A stretch of DNA of 64,000 nt, taken from Enchytraeus crypticus. Its lineage: Eukaryota; Annelida; Clitellata; Enchytraeida; Enchytraeidae. The notes below the pieces were generated by a model. It saw only the letters and a list, made by a program, of their open reading frames with translations, ran no database searches and was not told the DNA's origin. Of the stretch, positions 1-14,400 are shown piece by piece. The position numbers and the translations under genes were made by a program. Where the stretch lies: positions 3,184,001-3,248,000 of the forward strand of contig CAJHZI010000457.1 in NCBI GenBank assembly GCA_905160935.1. Reading direction: 5' to 3'. How positions within the stretch are numbered: position 1 is the stretch's first letter; every line of letters begins with the position of its first letter.

Positions 1-205
1 TTAACTAGGGTGGGGTTATGAATGGGGTTTAAACTTTTCCATTCGTTTTAGAAAATATTGTTACAACTTCCGGGAGCCAAGTCACTCACCAACCGAATAC
101 CCTTTCTGACGATGGTTTGGATCACAATGCTTTGTCGCCTTTTACGACACGTGCAGTTCACGGTTGGTGTATTCTTCAGCAACCCGGACACAACACGGAG
201 GTTTC
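1..205 (+). repeat. Repeat D fragment (interspersed element)
   Basis: This stretch matches the better preserved copy at 45925-46205. Both carry the 'ccattcgttt' block, the 'gacacgtgcagt' block and the closing 'cccggacacaacacgg' block, in the same order. No coding capacity is visible. The element is cut by the window edge. It is a multi-copy dispersed repeat of unknown class; other pieces lie at 10930, 19090, 40740 and 55075. Confidence 0.6.
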
Positions 206-489
206 ATGATAAAACATTACATTCTAAAAGCTCTCGATAGAATAAAACAATTATTGTTCAGGGGCACATGTGTCACACATTATGCGATTGATCATTTTAT
301 ACCACTGTTGCGGATTTTAACTCAATAATAAGTTACAGAAATTTAACCCGATTCAGTCCAAATGATCAGTACATAGGAGCTACACGACGTGTGAAGCAGT
401 GTCGGTTCATATTCGGGCTGAGTATCAATCGATACAGTGTTCAACTCCAGTGCTTGTCCGTTATGACTTGTTGTCGGCACTAAAAACTG

Positions 490-1193
490 ACGTTATTTCT
501 ATCCTCTTCCTTTCTCTTCACATCAACATATGAATTAGCTACCAAATCCTTCAACAACCCAAGTCTCGGTCTTCCTCCATCTTGTTTCTTTCCATTCTTC
601 CCTTAATTACCTCCTTCAGCAAAACTATTCCTTCTCAGTACCTGACCTACCCAGTTCCTTATGATATAAAATTATATCCATTTTCTCTTTTCCTTTTTTT
701 CTTTTTTTTCTTTTTTTCTTGATTTTCTCTTTTTTCTCTTTTCTCCCTATGCAGCAATTCTTTGTTAGTAATATTGTCAGTCCATTTGATCTTCTCCATT
801 CTTCTCTATAGCCACATTTCGAACGCTTCTGGTTTTCTTATATCCTCTTTTCTTAACGTCCATGTTTCGCAATCGTACAGTAGCGTGGTACACACTAAAG
901 TTCTAATGATCTTTATCTTCGTTGCTTTCTTCAAACATTTTGTTAGTAATTCTTTAACTCTTACTGAAGGCCTTATTTGTTTGAGCAATTCTACATTTTA
1001 TTTCTGTTCCACACTTAGCATCTTCTGTTAATGTGTGTTCTAAATATCTGAAACTCTACCTGTTCTAACTTCGTACTGTCTATTTCTATATTGACACTTC
1101 TTCCTTTTCTAACAAACTCATCACTTATCACTTTGGTTTTCAATATATTAATTTTCATTCTATACTTTAATGCAGTACAGTTCAGGCCATACC

Positions 1194-1196
<3 letters not shown>
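490..1196 (-). pseudogene. Degenerate RTE-like LINE fragment (reverse transcriptase 3' part)
   Basis: The minus-strand frame at 806-988 reads CETWTLRKEDIRK followed by FEMWL, the same C-terminal region found intact at 62569-62967. The DNA stays alignable by eye with 62600-63240 over most of the stretch, including the block that reads 'ttaattttcattctatact' on the + strand. Frames are broken and no catalytic motif is present, so this is a dead 5'-truncated copy. It runs into a (TA)n tract at 1197. Confidence 0.7.

Positions 1197-1264
<68 letters not shown>
1197..1264. repeat. (TA)n microsatellite
   Basis: Uninterrupted TA dinucleotides bordering the LINE fragment. The other LINE copy, at 62554-63617, is also bordered by (TA)n tracts. 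Confidence 0.95.
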
Positions 1265-1267
<3 letters not shown>

Positions 1268-1319
1268 TATACATGTACATGTATGTATATATATATTATT
1301 TTTTTTTATTTTTAGATTA

Positions 1320-2440
1320 ATTATTTAAAAACTTCCTCTTATCGTAATGATACATACTCATATGATACTAAATAATTCTATGCCATATTACTACTAACAT
1401 TTTGCAGTTTATCGATCATCAAACGTAGTACTTTTGCGTAATATTTATGTATTCTAACACATAATGCACTAGGCAATATCAGAGCAGAGTGAAAAATTTC
1501 CTAATTAAATCATACACATTTTTTACTTATCGATTTTAATTAGGAAATTGTTTATATTTTATAGCATACTTGATATTTACTATAATTATGTCTGTTTACT
1601 ACGACTATCACATTAAAAATAACATACAATTTTAATGCGCCAATAGTGCTTATATATTATAATACTAAAGTGATTATTACACAATGCAATCAACAGTGTT
1701 CACTATCTACATGTACATGTAGATGTTTCAGTTTTCTTATTTTCCTTAACACGTCAGCAGTTTCTTAAATGCTGACAATTTTTTGCTCTGTCTCAAGTCA
1801 GCAGTTTTCTATTCTACAATTAAATGCCATCGGTTGTTCTTTAAACGATCCTCTAATAATCTTCACACATTTATTATTCACCTTTCACATTACGTCATCT
1901 GATTTTCTGACTTTATCTGTAAAGTAACAGTCGAACTGAGCTCTGTATACTCTGCTTTCAATCTCGGCTTTGATTTTAAAAGCCGGTGATTTTTTGTTAG
2001 AATAAATATTATCCATATAATCGAGGAAAGGCCGTAGCATCATAACCGCTTTTAAACATGCTAAGTTGGGGTCAAATCACCCCGCTAATAATAATGTATA
2101 ATAATGTAATTTTAATTAATTTACATATTAATTGATTAGAACTTAACTGATTGAGAATTGTTAATTTAAAAAACAAAAAAACAATATCTTAGCGCATTAA
2201 TGAATCACTTCAAAATATGACAATTGTCTTTACGCAAATATTTCAAATAATAATCAATAAAGAAAATCATAGATTTATTAATATAAATGTTTATAAATAA
2301 ATACTCCATGTTGACCTGAATCAGTTTAATGTTTAATGGAGTATCTATACTTTACAACGGTTACGGTAAAACAAGCAATATACAATAAAATGCCCATAAT
2401 AAAAAGAACTACAATATAAAATAACTATCATTTGTTACAG
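1320..2440. other. AT-rich stretch upstream of the first recognised transporter exon
   Basis: I see no coding region or named repeat here. It presumably holds 5' intron, and possibly the missing first exon and promoter of the transporter gene. The N-terminal exon could not be recognised because the CNT N-terminus is not conserved. Confidence 0.4.
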
Positions 2441-5400
2441 AATGGGTCCTTAAAATCTCGATCATCAACAAGAATTTCCAGCGGAGACGTCGATCAGACA
2501 GACAGCGATGGAGTAAAGATCATCACGGTTGAAGATGGAAGCGTCGGTTCCAAGGAAAGAGGAAACTCTGTCGCTAGCTTCAGCATGGCTAGCAGCAGCA
2601 GTTCAGCTAACTTTATTCAAAATCTGGCCTGTGTACGAGGCCTTAAAGCCTGCTTTGACTCTGCATCTAAACTTCTAAAGAAATACAAGTCGCTAATCAA
2701 GCAGTTTTTCTACGCATTCTGTGTCTTTGCCTACTGCACGTATTGGGCGTACGCCCTCAATTACGAGTTTGGAGATGAACAGTCGATAAGGTTGCTGTGG
2801 TGTACACTGGCGGTGATGGCCATGATAGCCATATGGTTCGTTAAGAAGCACTTCGGAGATTGGCTCTATGATCAGCTGGTGGCTCCACCTGTCGCTTTCA
2901 TCGAGAAACATTGGATATTTTTCAAAATGTAAGCAAAGTTTTGTTTAATTTATGGTTAAACAAAATTAGACTCTGATTTATAATTTATTCCTGAATGGAT
3001 TTTGTGCTGATAATAAGAGTTGATTATCGTTACTTGAATAAAAATAAATATTATACATCTTATGACATAATATTAAATTTGCATTCTATCTATAAGTATT
3101 ACACCCCTAGTTCACAGACTGATAAGTTTAACGTCGTTTTCTGCATCACAGTAGACTACATTAATAGCTGGAGCCAGTGGCGATGTCGTTAAGATATTCG
3201 ACAGTGGATCAGTATGTGCAGGGTTCAAATCTTGGGCTCGCCCGTCACGGACATCGCTTTCGAATGAGAAACTGACGTTAACATTAGCTTTTTTTATTTA
3301 TATACGAGCAGACAGGTTTTAAAACCTTATACTAACCTGAGACTATTTTTCAGGAAAACTTGAAACCAACTAGACCAATCGTTCGAGATAATGTTGCCTT
3401 TAATGTATCAGCTGGCGGACTGATATCTTAAAAGCTACAGGATCACTGAATGACTCCTTAATGCTCAATACGAAGCTACTGTAGTCAAAAATATTTATTG
3501 ATAAAATAGAGTCCCTGATGATATGCTATAATGTGAAAATAGGAAAAGATGATATGCTATAATGTGAAAATAGGAAAAGATAAAGTAAAGTTCGATAGGA
3601 TTTTCATCGGTCAAATTGCGGACATTTTAATGTCCAAGATGATATATAATCAGCAAAATTAAAGAAAATATAAGATCCAATATGACACAATTCAATGCTT
3701 TTTCAGGAATGTAGTTGTTTAAAATTATTTAACAGATGTCAAATGCACCAATTTTGAAAATATACTTGTAGTATTTAAGAGATACTAAATTACAATCACG
3801 ATACATAAGATACATATGTAACTAAGATGATATATATTAGCCTAAATTCATTGCTAATTTGCCTATAGTATCCGAGATGATTTCTAGCACTCACTTAAAC
3901 CTCGCTGTGCTTTGCCTGTACGGGTATTTCTTGCTACTGTTTTGTAACAGAGGATTCTGCGTGGTGGTTACCATCCTGGTGGTTCTATTTATAGTTCTCT
4001 CAGTGGCCATCCATAACCCCTCTAACCTCATCTCGCTGTCTGGCATGGCAATCTACCTAATCCTCATCTTCCTCTTCTCAGAGCACAGATCAAAGGTTGG
4101 ACACCACTAGTATTGATCAGATAGTAAAGTTAAACGTCTGCTTCCGTAGTACAGGTTTCATATGAGAACCGTCTGACGGAGGTTTGAAATCCGTGACCTC
4201 TTGATTATTAGGCAAACACTTTTATCAACTTATCATCATCCTGTATCTGCAGTGTAGCTGGAGAGCGGCATATGATGTAAATCGACTTAACAGTAGTACA
4301 AGTACGGGTTACAGAATACCAGGGCAGGCTACCACATTACTGAATACCGTCAGATATTTAGATATTTAGACTCTTTCACACTCCCAGTGTTCTGTCTATT
4401 TTCAGGTTGATGGCATATGACTCTTCCACATATTCTAATCTCTGGTGAAGTAAATATGTTACTGCACCTTTATAGTTACTATTATTACGTGAAGCTTCTC
4501 TAACAGCCCTGAGGAAAAGTGAGGACTGCCGAAGAGGGAAATGTGGCTCTCATAAATTAATATTGAATGCATACCTGCGTCTTGATATATTTATAAAAAA
4601 ACAAATATTTCTAAAACAGCGATAATGTTGTTGATGCTATAGACTACTACATTGCTGTTTCCTGTTCCTTTTTCCGCTTTTTGTAATTAACCAAATTTGC
4701 CGCTACCGACTCCAATTATCTGTTAAAATTATGTTGATTAACCTTCCACCAGTGCCAATGGATATCCACTTACTTGATTCAGGCCCTGAACTCAGGTCAC
4801 TTGCTTAGGCCTATCAAGCGAACAAAAAAGTAAACACGCATTATAGTGAAATGATCAACTATGTTGATATCTGTCACTTTTAATACCACATGTTTATCGT
4901 CAGGCAATTTATTCTATTTTCGTGTAACCAGTCCAGTGAATGTCCGAGATTTTACTGACAAGTAAAATCAAAAACACACACGCTAACCACGCAGCCATAT
5001 TCCCAAACCAAACGTTTAATCTGATGTCACGTGTGTAACACAGGTGTACTGGAGGACAGTGATTTGGGGTCTGGGGCTTCAGTTTGTGTTTGCACTGCTC
5101 GTGTTGAGAACAGTGGCTGGATACGAGGCGTTCAAATGGGTTGGGGATCGAATCCAAGAGTTCCTCGCTTACTCTGATGCAGGAGCAATCTTTATCTTCG
5201 GAGATAGCTACGAGGATCACTACTTTGCTATGAAGGTAATCAACTGAATTAAGATATAACAACTGATTACATAGTATAGTATGTTATTAATGAACGCAGT
5301 AGGCATGAGAGAGAGAAAAAAAAATTTATTAGATCAAAACACAGCATATACCATTTAAAATGAAAACAAGCAAACGGAAATAGTCAAATTGAATAGAAAG

Positions 5401-8400
5401 CACAAAAATATAAAAGAAGATTTGAAAAAGGGAAAAATAACATCAATCAAACAAATTAAGAAGAGACAGAAAAAATAGACCATTAAAGAGAACGAGAAGC
5501 GTTCTATCTGTTGAACACCTATTTATCCGGAGTTATCAGATGAACAGAATCGTACAAATAATAAAGTAAATTAACGTAAACTATTACCATCTAAATAAAT
5601 TAGAATTAAATGGATTGGACTAACAGAACAAGTAGTATGCAAGGAATATTCCTACCAGCTATTTATTAGATGGCTGGTATATTTAGTAATGAATAATGAC
5701 TGAATCCAAATATTTCGAATTTTCATGAAAAGGCTAAAAAAGCTAAAACCAAGTTTAACGTCAATTTATTGCTCGATAACACGTCAGTGACGGGAGAGCA
5801 TAAGCATTGAAACCTGCTCCTACTGATCCGCTGTCAAACAACTTGCCAACAAGCCACCGGCTCAGCCCTATAGATATTAATTTAGTAATAAATAAATAAT
5901 TTTTCATTATTGTAGCCTTATAGAGATTATATAACTATTAATTTAAAATGTGAGCGATATGCAGAACGGTTAGAATGTTAGCTTCGGATGCAAGCGGCCT
6001 GGGTTCCAAGCTCAGGTTAGTCAACGAGCTCCACGTGAGCATAGGCTCAACATACGTAACTCAGGATGTGCTCAGTTGAAACATTTCACTTCACAAACAT
6101 GAATACTGTAGGCAGAATAGAACCTATCAGTCGGTCAAATTTCTCAACAAATTAAAGAATTTCGGTCATATATCATCATTTCAACAGCAACTCATAACAC
6201 AATCAACAGTCAAGCGATATCAAAACGAAGGTTGAACGAATGTAACATAGGATAAGAAGAAGACTATATATAATAATAGATATTAACTTACTTGTTTTGA
6301 CATCTCTATTCTCAACTATATGCTTGTATTAATTAAATTATTACTATTGATATACTGTTCAGAAATATTTTTAAATATTATTGAGATAGAGTGTTTATTT
6401 TATTTCAAAGTCATGCACACATAGAAAATAATAGTACATATTGGTTAATTTTTAATTGTAGTCCAAAAACACAAATGGATATATATTGGAATGAATATTT
6501 TTCAGTTACAATCACAAACAGCACATAATCAAGCTGATCATTTCAGTATAGTGTGTTTTTCTATGTTGCATTCTGTTAGGTATTGCCAGTGGTGATATAT
6601 TTTAGCGCCAGCATTTCGATATTGTACTACCTGGGTGTAATGCAAGCCGTGATTTTGAAGATCTCGTGGGTGATGCAGAAAACAATGGCCACAACTGCTG
6701 CTGAGTCAGTCAATGCTGCAGGAAATATCTTCATAGGACAGGTTTGTACTATCCCATGTCTTCATAGGGCAGGTTTGTACTATCACGTGTCTACATAGGA
6801 CAGGTTTGTACTATCACATGTCTACATAGGACAGGTTTGTACTATCACATGTCTTCATAGGACAGGTTTGTACTATCTCATGTCTTCATAAGACAGTTCT
6901 GTACTATCTTTTGTGTTCATTGAAATCAGTATGCTTTTTTACATCTTCTGTTGACAGGCGTCTATGCCCCATAGATATGTTTGTTTTAAATATTATTTCG
7001 TTCTAGTTACATTTCCGTTCTATATGTCTTTCTGTATATATTTCCGTTCTTTTAACTTCTATATGTATATCTGATTTGCTATCGAGCATGAAATCAACGA
7101 AAAACTTGTTTTGGCGTTTCTTAGAATTTCCTTATTGGGCAGTGTTGTGTGCAATTTTGTAACGTCACTTGAGAGATGCTAAATTTTATTTGAATCTTTA
7201 TTGTAAAGCAATCCCTGCTGTTCTAGTGTTAAGCAGACGAGCTCGTTACTCTTGTTTACCTTCTTCGGAGAGACATGAGGATTATCATTTGTATCTCTCT
7301 TGTCGTCGATCCTGTTCATTCGTCGTAATATTATTGTGTAATTAAACTCATCACGATCTTAGTCATTCCACAGTTATATGGTTGTACTCTAAATTAGTCT
7401 CATCTTGATTCTCATTATAAAATCACTTAATAAAAGCTTCAATTAATTAGTTTACTTGGTAAACTTGTAGCTTATAGTATAACCATTTCTCTTTCACTCT
7501 CATAATTTTCCTCTTGTTTGTTTTACAACAGACGGAGGCTCCGCTGCTCATAAAGCCTTTCTTGGATAGGATGACCAAGTCCGAGATCCACGCCGTGATG
7601 GTGGGGGGTTACGCCACGATAGCTGGAAGCGTAATGGCGACGTACATCATAATTGGCGTAAGTGTCACAAGTATTGAGTGATTGCTGGCTGTCAACTAGA
7701 TAGGGTGCATATACCCTCTTTGATGACCTTGTGCTTGTATGTATACTTGCATGTGTACTTCAATAAACATAGTTCTCTCTACTTTACTCGTCCTTTAAAA
7801 TCTCTTAGCTGATTAGAGTTCCAGTGGTACCCAATCCGTGGGCAGCGACCTCACTAAGCGTCGCCGAACCAAATCAGATAGGTCGCTGCCTGCTATTAGT
7901 TTGTGCAAAAAACAAATTTTTACAACTAAGTAAAATCTGTGACTAAAATAAATTATACCACAATGCGTTGTCACTTGACTTTGGCTGTAATGTTTACTAG
8001 TGCCCGAGAAAATTAATAAAGTGCTTAAAAACATTAGCAGAGTTCCGTTATCATTTGGCAAAGTACTCCAAAACCTCGGGGGTCTCCACCTGAAAGTTAA
8101 AATAATTATGGTTCGTTGGGTTAAGTAGGATGAGAACCACTGGACTAGATCAATCAATTTGTTTACTACCTGCACATGTTCAGTATTAATCATTCGATTA
8201 ACTGCTTGATTAGATCAAATAATATACTGTATTTGCTAGTTATCTTTTGATAAACTGCTTGACTGATAAAATAGTTTATTTTTAGAAAAAAATGACTAGT
8301 TCGATATTTGATACATTAATTTTTGTTAAATATTATTAAATTTACCTCAATGTAGTTACATATAGATCAAGGAATATTTTTGTTAATAACTTAACAAAAT

Positions 8401-11400
8401 TAGATTACAATTATCATTTGGATTAAGCAGTGAAGTATTTCCGAATTCAAAAATCAAAGCAATCAAAAGTTATTTGCGATTAAAATTTACACAGCCTTCC
8501 GTTTAGGCTACGATGAATTGGCTCTCCATATCAGTACGAATAATATATTTTGTTAGATTGTTTTCAAAACAGTATTAAAATTTAACTTTAACAAAATAGC
8601 AGCTGTTCCTAAATTGTTGTTATACACTGTGGAATGTCTCAATAGCGTAGGGGTAACGTCATGAAGTTTTAAATAGCAGATCTAGAGATGAATTGAACTC
8701 TCGCGGGTTCAAATCCCAGCCGCGCTGATTTGAGAGAAAAATCTCGGGACATTCACTGGACTGGTTATACGGAAAATGGACTAAATTGCCGAACTATTTA
8801 AACATGTGATATTAAAAGTGATAGATATCGACATAGTTGATCATTTCACTATAATGCGTGTTTATTATAGGTGCCCGCGAATCATCTTATATCTGCCTCT
8901 ATAATGGCGGCACCATGTGCCTTGGCACTGAGCAAGCTGAGCTACCCCGAAACTGAGGTGTCTCAGACCACTTCTGACAACATCGAGGAACTGAGTATCA
9001 GGTACGTACGATAGTTTTATTTCTTACTCCGAATTGTTGCTCTAATTGCGTTTTATAATGTCTATGATATGTTTTCTTGTCTGTGGTATTTTTCATAAAG
9101 AATATTTTATTCTAAAATTAATGAAAAAATTAAAGTCGGTGTTTATACCGACCCCAGCTAAAACTGGGAGTCAAGGGAAGATTATATGATTATGATAATT
9201 ATGATGATGATGATGATGATGATATATTTTTATATCAAATTTACTTTATGATGTCCATTGAACTTCATTATGTCTAATGTAACTAATTATGTGTAGCAAA
9301 CTTTATTGACTACAGTATTACAGCTAATGGCGACAATTATATGCTGAAATTGTAAAGCTGAAATATATACAGTACTGTAAAATAGAGGTTCTGATATAAC
9401 TTAATTGTCTATTGTACTTCACAAAATTATATACATAATTATACTGCACTGAGTTCAATAGACATGTACATGTAATATATGGAATACATCATGGGTAATT
9501 ATTACCTTCAAATGAAAACATGACAACCTGGGCTGGGCCGGTGGCTTGTTGTTAAGTTGTTCTACAGCGAATCAATGTGTTCAGTGTTCAAATCCAGTGC
9601 TCTTTCAATCACTAACATGCTTTTGAGCAGTAAATTAACTCTAAACTTGACTTTATCCTTACTCAGCCTTTTATGCTAAATGTGACTTTCATACGAAAAT
9701 GAATTGTGTTGGACTGTATTGTATTGTATTGTATTGTGTTGCATGGTGTTGTATTGTATTGTGTTGCGTGGCATTGCATTGTACTGTATTGTATTGCATT
9801 GTATTGTATTGTATTGCAATGTACTGTATTGCACTGTACTCACTGTACTATACTGTGCGTACTGCATTGCACTGTTTTGTACTATACTATACTGCACTGC
9901 ACTGCACTGTACTGTACTGTACTGCGGTGTACTACACTGCACTGCACTGCACTGTACTGTACTTTATTTTACTGTACTGTACTATACAATGCTGTACTGT
10001 ATTGTATTGTATTGTATTGCATTCTACTCTACTCTATTCTATTCCATTCCATTCTATTCCATTCTATTCTATTCTATTCTATTCTATTCTATTCTATTCT
10101 ATTCTATTCAGCACTGAGAATAACGTAGTAGAGGCGGCAGCTAACGGTGCCTCCACGGCCATACCTCTGGCAGCGAACATAGCAGCCAACCTCATGGCCT
10201 TCATCTCGCTGCTCGCCTTCATCAACGCCACTCTCACGTGGTTCGGTCACAGGGCAGGGCAATACGATCCTGACCTTACGTTCGAGGTCATTTCTCCATC
10301 TTTGTTTTCTCTTGAAGTATTTTAGGCTCATTAGAAGAGGCGTGTTTATGTAGTATGGTCATCATCATTAGTTCCTTGAGTTCTGTGCAGAACATAGGGC
10401 GGAAACATTCCTCCATTTGTTTCAATCATCAGCAATCGTCACAGCACCTTACCATGAAATGTTTAATGCTCTCAAATCCTTATTGATCGTATTTAGCCAA
10501 GTACGTCTAGGTCTTCCTCTTTTCCGTAGTATGGTAAAGGCGTAAAATATATTTATGTTGATTGTAAATATTTTCTAGTCATGAATAATTTTTGCATTTG
10601 CTTATTTTCATATTACTATAATTTCTGACATAGTTATCAGTTTTAATTATATTCTATCAAGTGTCGGTGTCTCTGGAAAAACTCGGTACGTCTTTAAATC
10701 GATATCGTAAATTAGTGTTCAGCACCATGAAAACATGCTCAACTCATTTTTATAATATTAAGGATTTTTTAATATTATCTAAACGATATTTGATTTGTTT
10801 AATGTGTTGCGTAATTATGTTGCGTAATTTTATCAAGTGATTACTTAGTGTAGACTGCACTCTTTCTGTAATATTGGCTTTTACTGCAAACCTTACAAAA
10901 TATAGTCATCGTCGCCATTTTCCAATATATCCTAGTTTAACTAGGGTCGTGATACGAGTAGACTTTCTTTTGAAGTTTTTCCATTCGTTTAAATTTTATT
11001 ACTTTATTAAATAAAATACTGATATATAATATAAATATAAATAAAACTTAGAAATATAATACATTAAATATAAGAAAAAATATAATACATAAAATCTAAT
11101 TTAATATTATTCTAAGGATATTGTGCGCTTTTCTCTGAAGCTATATTCTAATTGCCAGTATAGACGACTTTGTATTTCTACTCTAAAAAAGGTATAAATT
11201 TGAAAATTTTGTCTACGCCTAATTCCACTTGGCATCCCAATGTAATCAAAATAGTCAATTACTGGAAGTGTAACTTTCATTCTAAGTAAGACTTGAAATG
11301 ACAAATTTATTCAAAAATTATTTATAAATTAGTCTCTCGCTCTTTTTAGAGTGTTCTGTTTTATGCCAGATCCAAGGTTCAAATTTCTACTCAGTCTATT

Positions 11401-14400
11401 TTCACGTCTTGGACAAGTTCTAAGCTCACAATCTGTCCTATCTCAAAACCTAAGCCCTTATCAATCATCTTCTGAGGTTGCTTCCCATTGTCTTCCTCAT
11501 CTCTTGTTTAATCAATTTTTACGACGCGCATAGAGTTCGAATGGACTATTCTTTAGTCCCCCGGACAGAGCATTGATAAAACGTCATATCGTTAAATTAT
11601 TTTTAAGTAGGCCTGTAGATTGTAGCATTATATCATCAAGCTACTTGACCTTCGCTGCCCATTCAGCGCTACTGTGTCATTTATCATAGAGCGACGCTTT
11701 ATAAATATACTTACTATTATTAGTTTAATTTTTAAACTAATTAGTTTTATTTGTTAAGCCTTCTTCAGTGCTACGTAATAGCCCTATTTTGTTAAAAAAT
11801 TTATTAGTTATAGAACTGTTATTCTATGTTGAACAGTTTATCAGTTATAGAACTGTTATTCTATGTTGAACAGTTTATCAGTTATAGAACTGTTATTCTA
11901 TGTTGAACAGTTTATCACTTATAGAACTGTTATTCTATGTTGAATAGTTTATCAGTTATAGAACTGTTATTCTATGTTGAACAGTTTATCACTTATAGAA
12001 CTGTTATTCTATGTTGAACAGTTTATCACTTATAGAACTGTTATTCTATGTTGAACAGTTTATCAGTTATAGAACTGTTATTCTATGTTGAACAGTTTAT
12101 CACTTATAGAACTGTTATTCTATGTTGAACAGTTTATTTGTTCGTACGTTCTCTGGCCGTTTGCGTTCGTGATGGGAGTGAGAACAGATGATTGCAGGAA
12201 AGTGGCTGAGCTGATCGGAGTGAAGACGTTTATCAATGAGTTTGTCGCGTTCACTGAACTGGGGAAGATCATAGTGAATAGTAACATATTCAATCAGTAC
12301 GTAGCTGAGTACGGAGGCAACTGGACTGCAGTGGGAGATGATATATATCTTCCAATAACCAACACGACGCTATACGGCGGCGTAATGGAGGTTAGTAACA
12401 AGAATCTCTCGAGGCTAAGAAGGCTGGTAAAGCTATTGTTAACGTCAGTTTCCTCACTAGAAAGCTATGTCAGTGACGGTAGAGCCCAGGATTTGAACCA
12501 CGCACACTGATCCGCGGTCGAGTACCTTACCAACATCGCCACTGGCTCAAGCCAATGTCAAATCTAATGGCAAATACTTTAACATGGAGCTGGATTTAGC
12601 GCGGTTGGTTAAGCTGTGGTTCAGTGAACGATGTTAAGCTAATTCGGGCTCAGTTAGTGCAAGGATGGGTGACCACCTTGGAAGACAGTGTGGTGGCAGT
12701 GTTGAAAAAAACTATTTCGAGGGTGTTGAAAAATTTTACTTAAATCCGCGCTGTTTCCCATCAGTGCTTTGTCTGCGTTATCAGAGGGAACGATTGCTAA
12801 ATAAAACTGAAGTGAAAGCTGGCCAAAACATAAAGCAGCAACTAATGAAAGGAAACTATGTAAACACATGCAGTTGTCACGTGTGTAACTATACCACCAA
12901 ATAATCATACCAAAAATTATATAAATTATATCATTCGACGGTTACGAAAAATTTATATGGATAGGATGGACTAGCTGGTTGCAACCTTGTCAGAAAAGAA
13001 GAGATAGCAAGTCTGAATTCCAGCCTGTCGATATCTGAATATACATGTAGATCTGATATAATGAACAGTGCTTTATCGCAGTAATTTATACAATTCTTAG
13101 CTATAATTAGATATTTTAGATATTGTATGCGATAATGGAGTAATTGACTAAATTATAAATTAATCGATTAATTAATGATTAATTAAGATTTATTAATCGA
13201 TAGATTAATGATTAATGAAACGATTAATTGATGATTGATGTAATTCAGGATAAATCGATAGTGATATCGACATACGCACTGTGTGGGTTCGCTAACGTGG
13301 GGTCCATAGGCTGTGTGATAGGGGGACTGGGCGCCATAGCCCCGGGCAGAAAACAGGACGTGGCAGCACTGGCAGTGAGGGCGATGATAGTGGGCAACAT
13401 CGTCTCCTTCATGAACGCGTGCACTGCGGGTTTGTTGTCAGAAATTTACAGTATAGTATTACACTACAGTAGAGTACAACAGTACAGTACAGTACAGTAC
13501 AGTGCAGTGCAGTGCAGTGCAGTACAGTACAGTACAGTGCAGTACAGTACAGTGCAGTACAGTGCAGTACAGTACAGTACAGTACAGTGCAGTACAGTAC
13601 AGTAAAGTACAGTACAGTAAAGTACAGTGCAGTACAGTGCAGTGCAGTGCAGTACAGTACAGTGCAGTGCAGTACAGTGCAGTGCAGTACAGTACAGTGC
13701 AGTACAGTACAATACAGCGCAGTACAGTACAGTATAGTACAGTACAGTGCAGTACAGTGCAATACAGTACAGTGCAGCACAGTACAGTGCAGTGCAGTAC
13801 AGTGCAGTGCAGTACAGTACAGTGCAGTACAGTACAATACAGCGCAGTACATAACAGTACAGTGCAGTACAGTGCAGTACAGTACAGTACAGTACAGTGC
13901 AGTACAGTACAGTGCAGTACAGTACAGTACAGTACAGTGCAGTGCAGTGCAGTGCAGTGCAGTGCAGTACAGTACAGTACAGTGCAGTGCAGTGCAGTAC
14001 AGTACAGTACAGTGCAGTGCAGTGCAGTACAGTGCAGTACAGTACAGTACAGCGCAGTACAGTACAGTACAGTGCTGTACAGTACAGTGCAGCACAGTAC
14101 AGTGCAGTACAGTGCTGTACAGTACAGTGCAGCACAGTACAGTGCAGTACAGTGCAGCACAGTACAGTGCAGTACAGTACAGTGCAGTGCAGCACAGTAC
14201 AGTGCAGTACAGTACAGTGCAGTACAGTACAGTGCAGTGCAGTACAGTGCAGTGCAGTACAGTACAGTGCAGTACAGTACAATACAGCGCAGTACAGTAC
14301 AGTATAGTACAGTACAGTGCAGTACAGTGCTGTACAGTACAGTGCAGTGCAGCACAGTACAGTGCAGTACAGTACAGTGCAGTACAGTACAGTGCAGTGC

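Noticed and set aside
7813..8193. 126-residue minus-strand open frame inside transporter intron 5
   Set aside because: It has no recognisable domain and no splice context and runs opposite to the host gene; most likely chance.
9676..10325. Overlapping open frames of Cys/Tyr/Leu/Val type
   Set aside because: Pentamer array; only the last 175 bp (10112-10286) is a real exon.
12600..12700. Functional 5S rRNA gene
   Set aside because: Helix positions differ from 5S, and the sequence continues into a SINE body shared with another locus.
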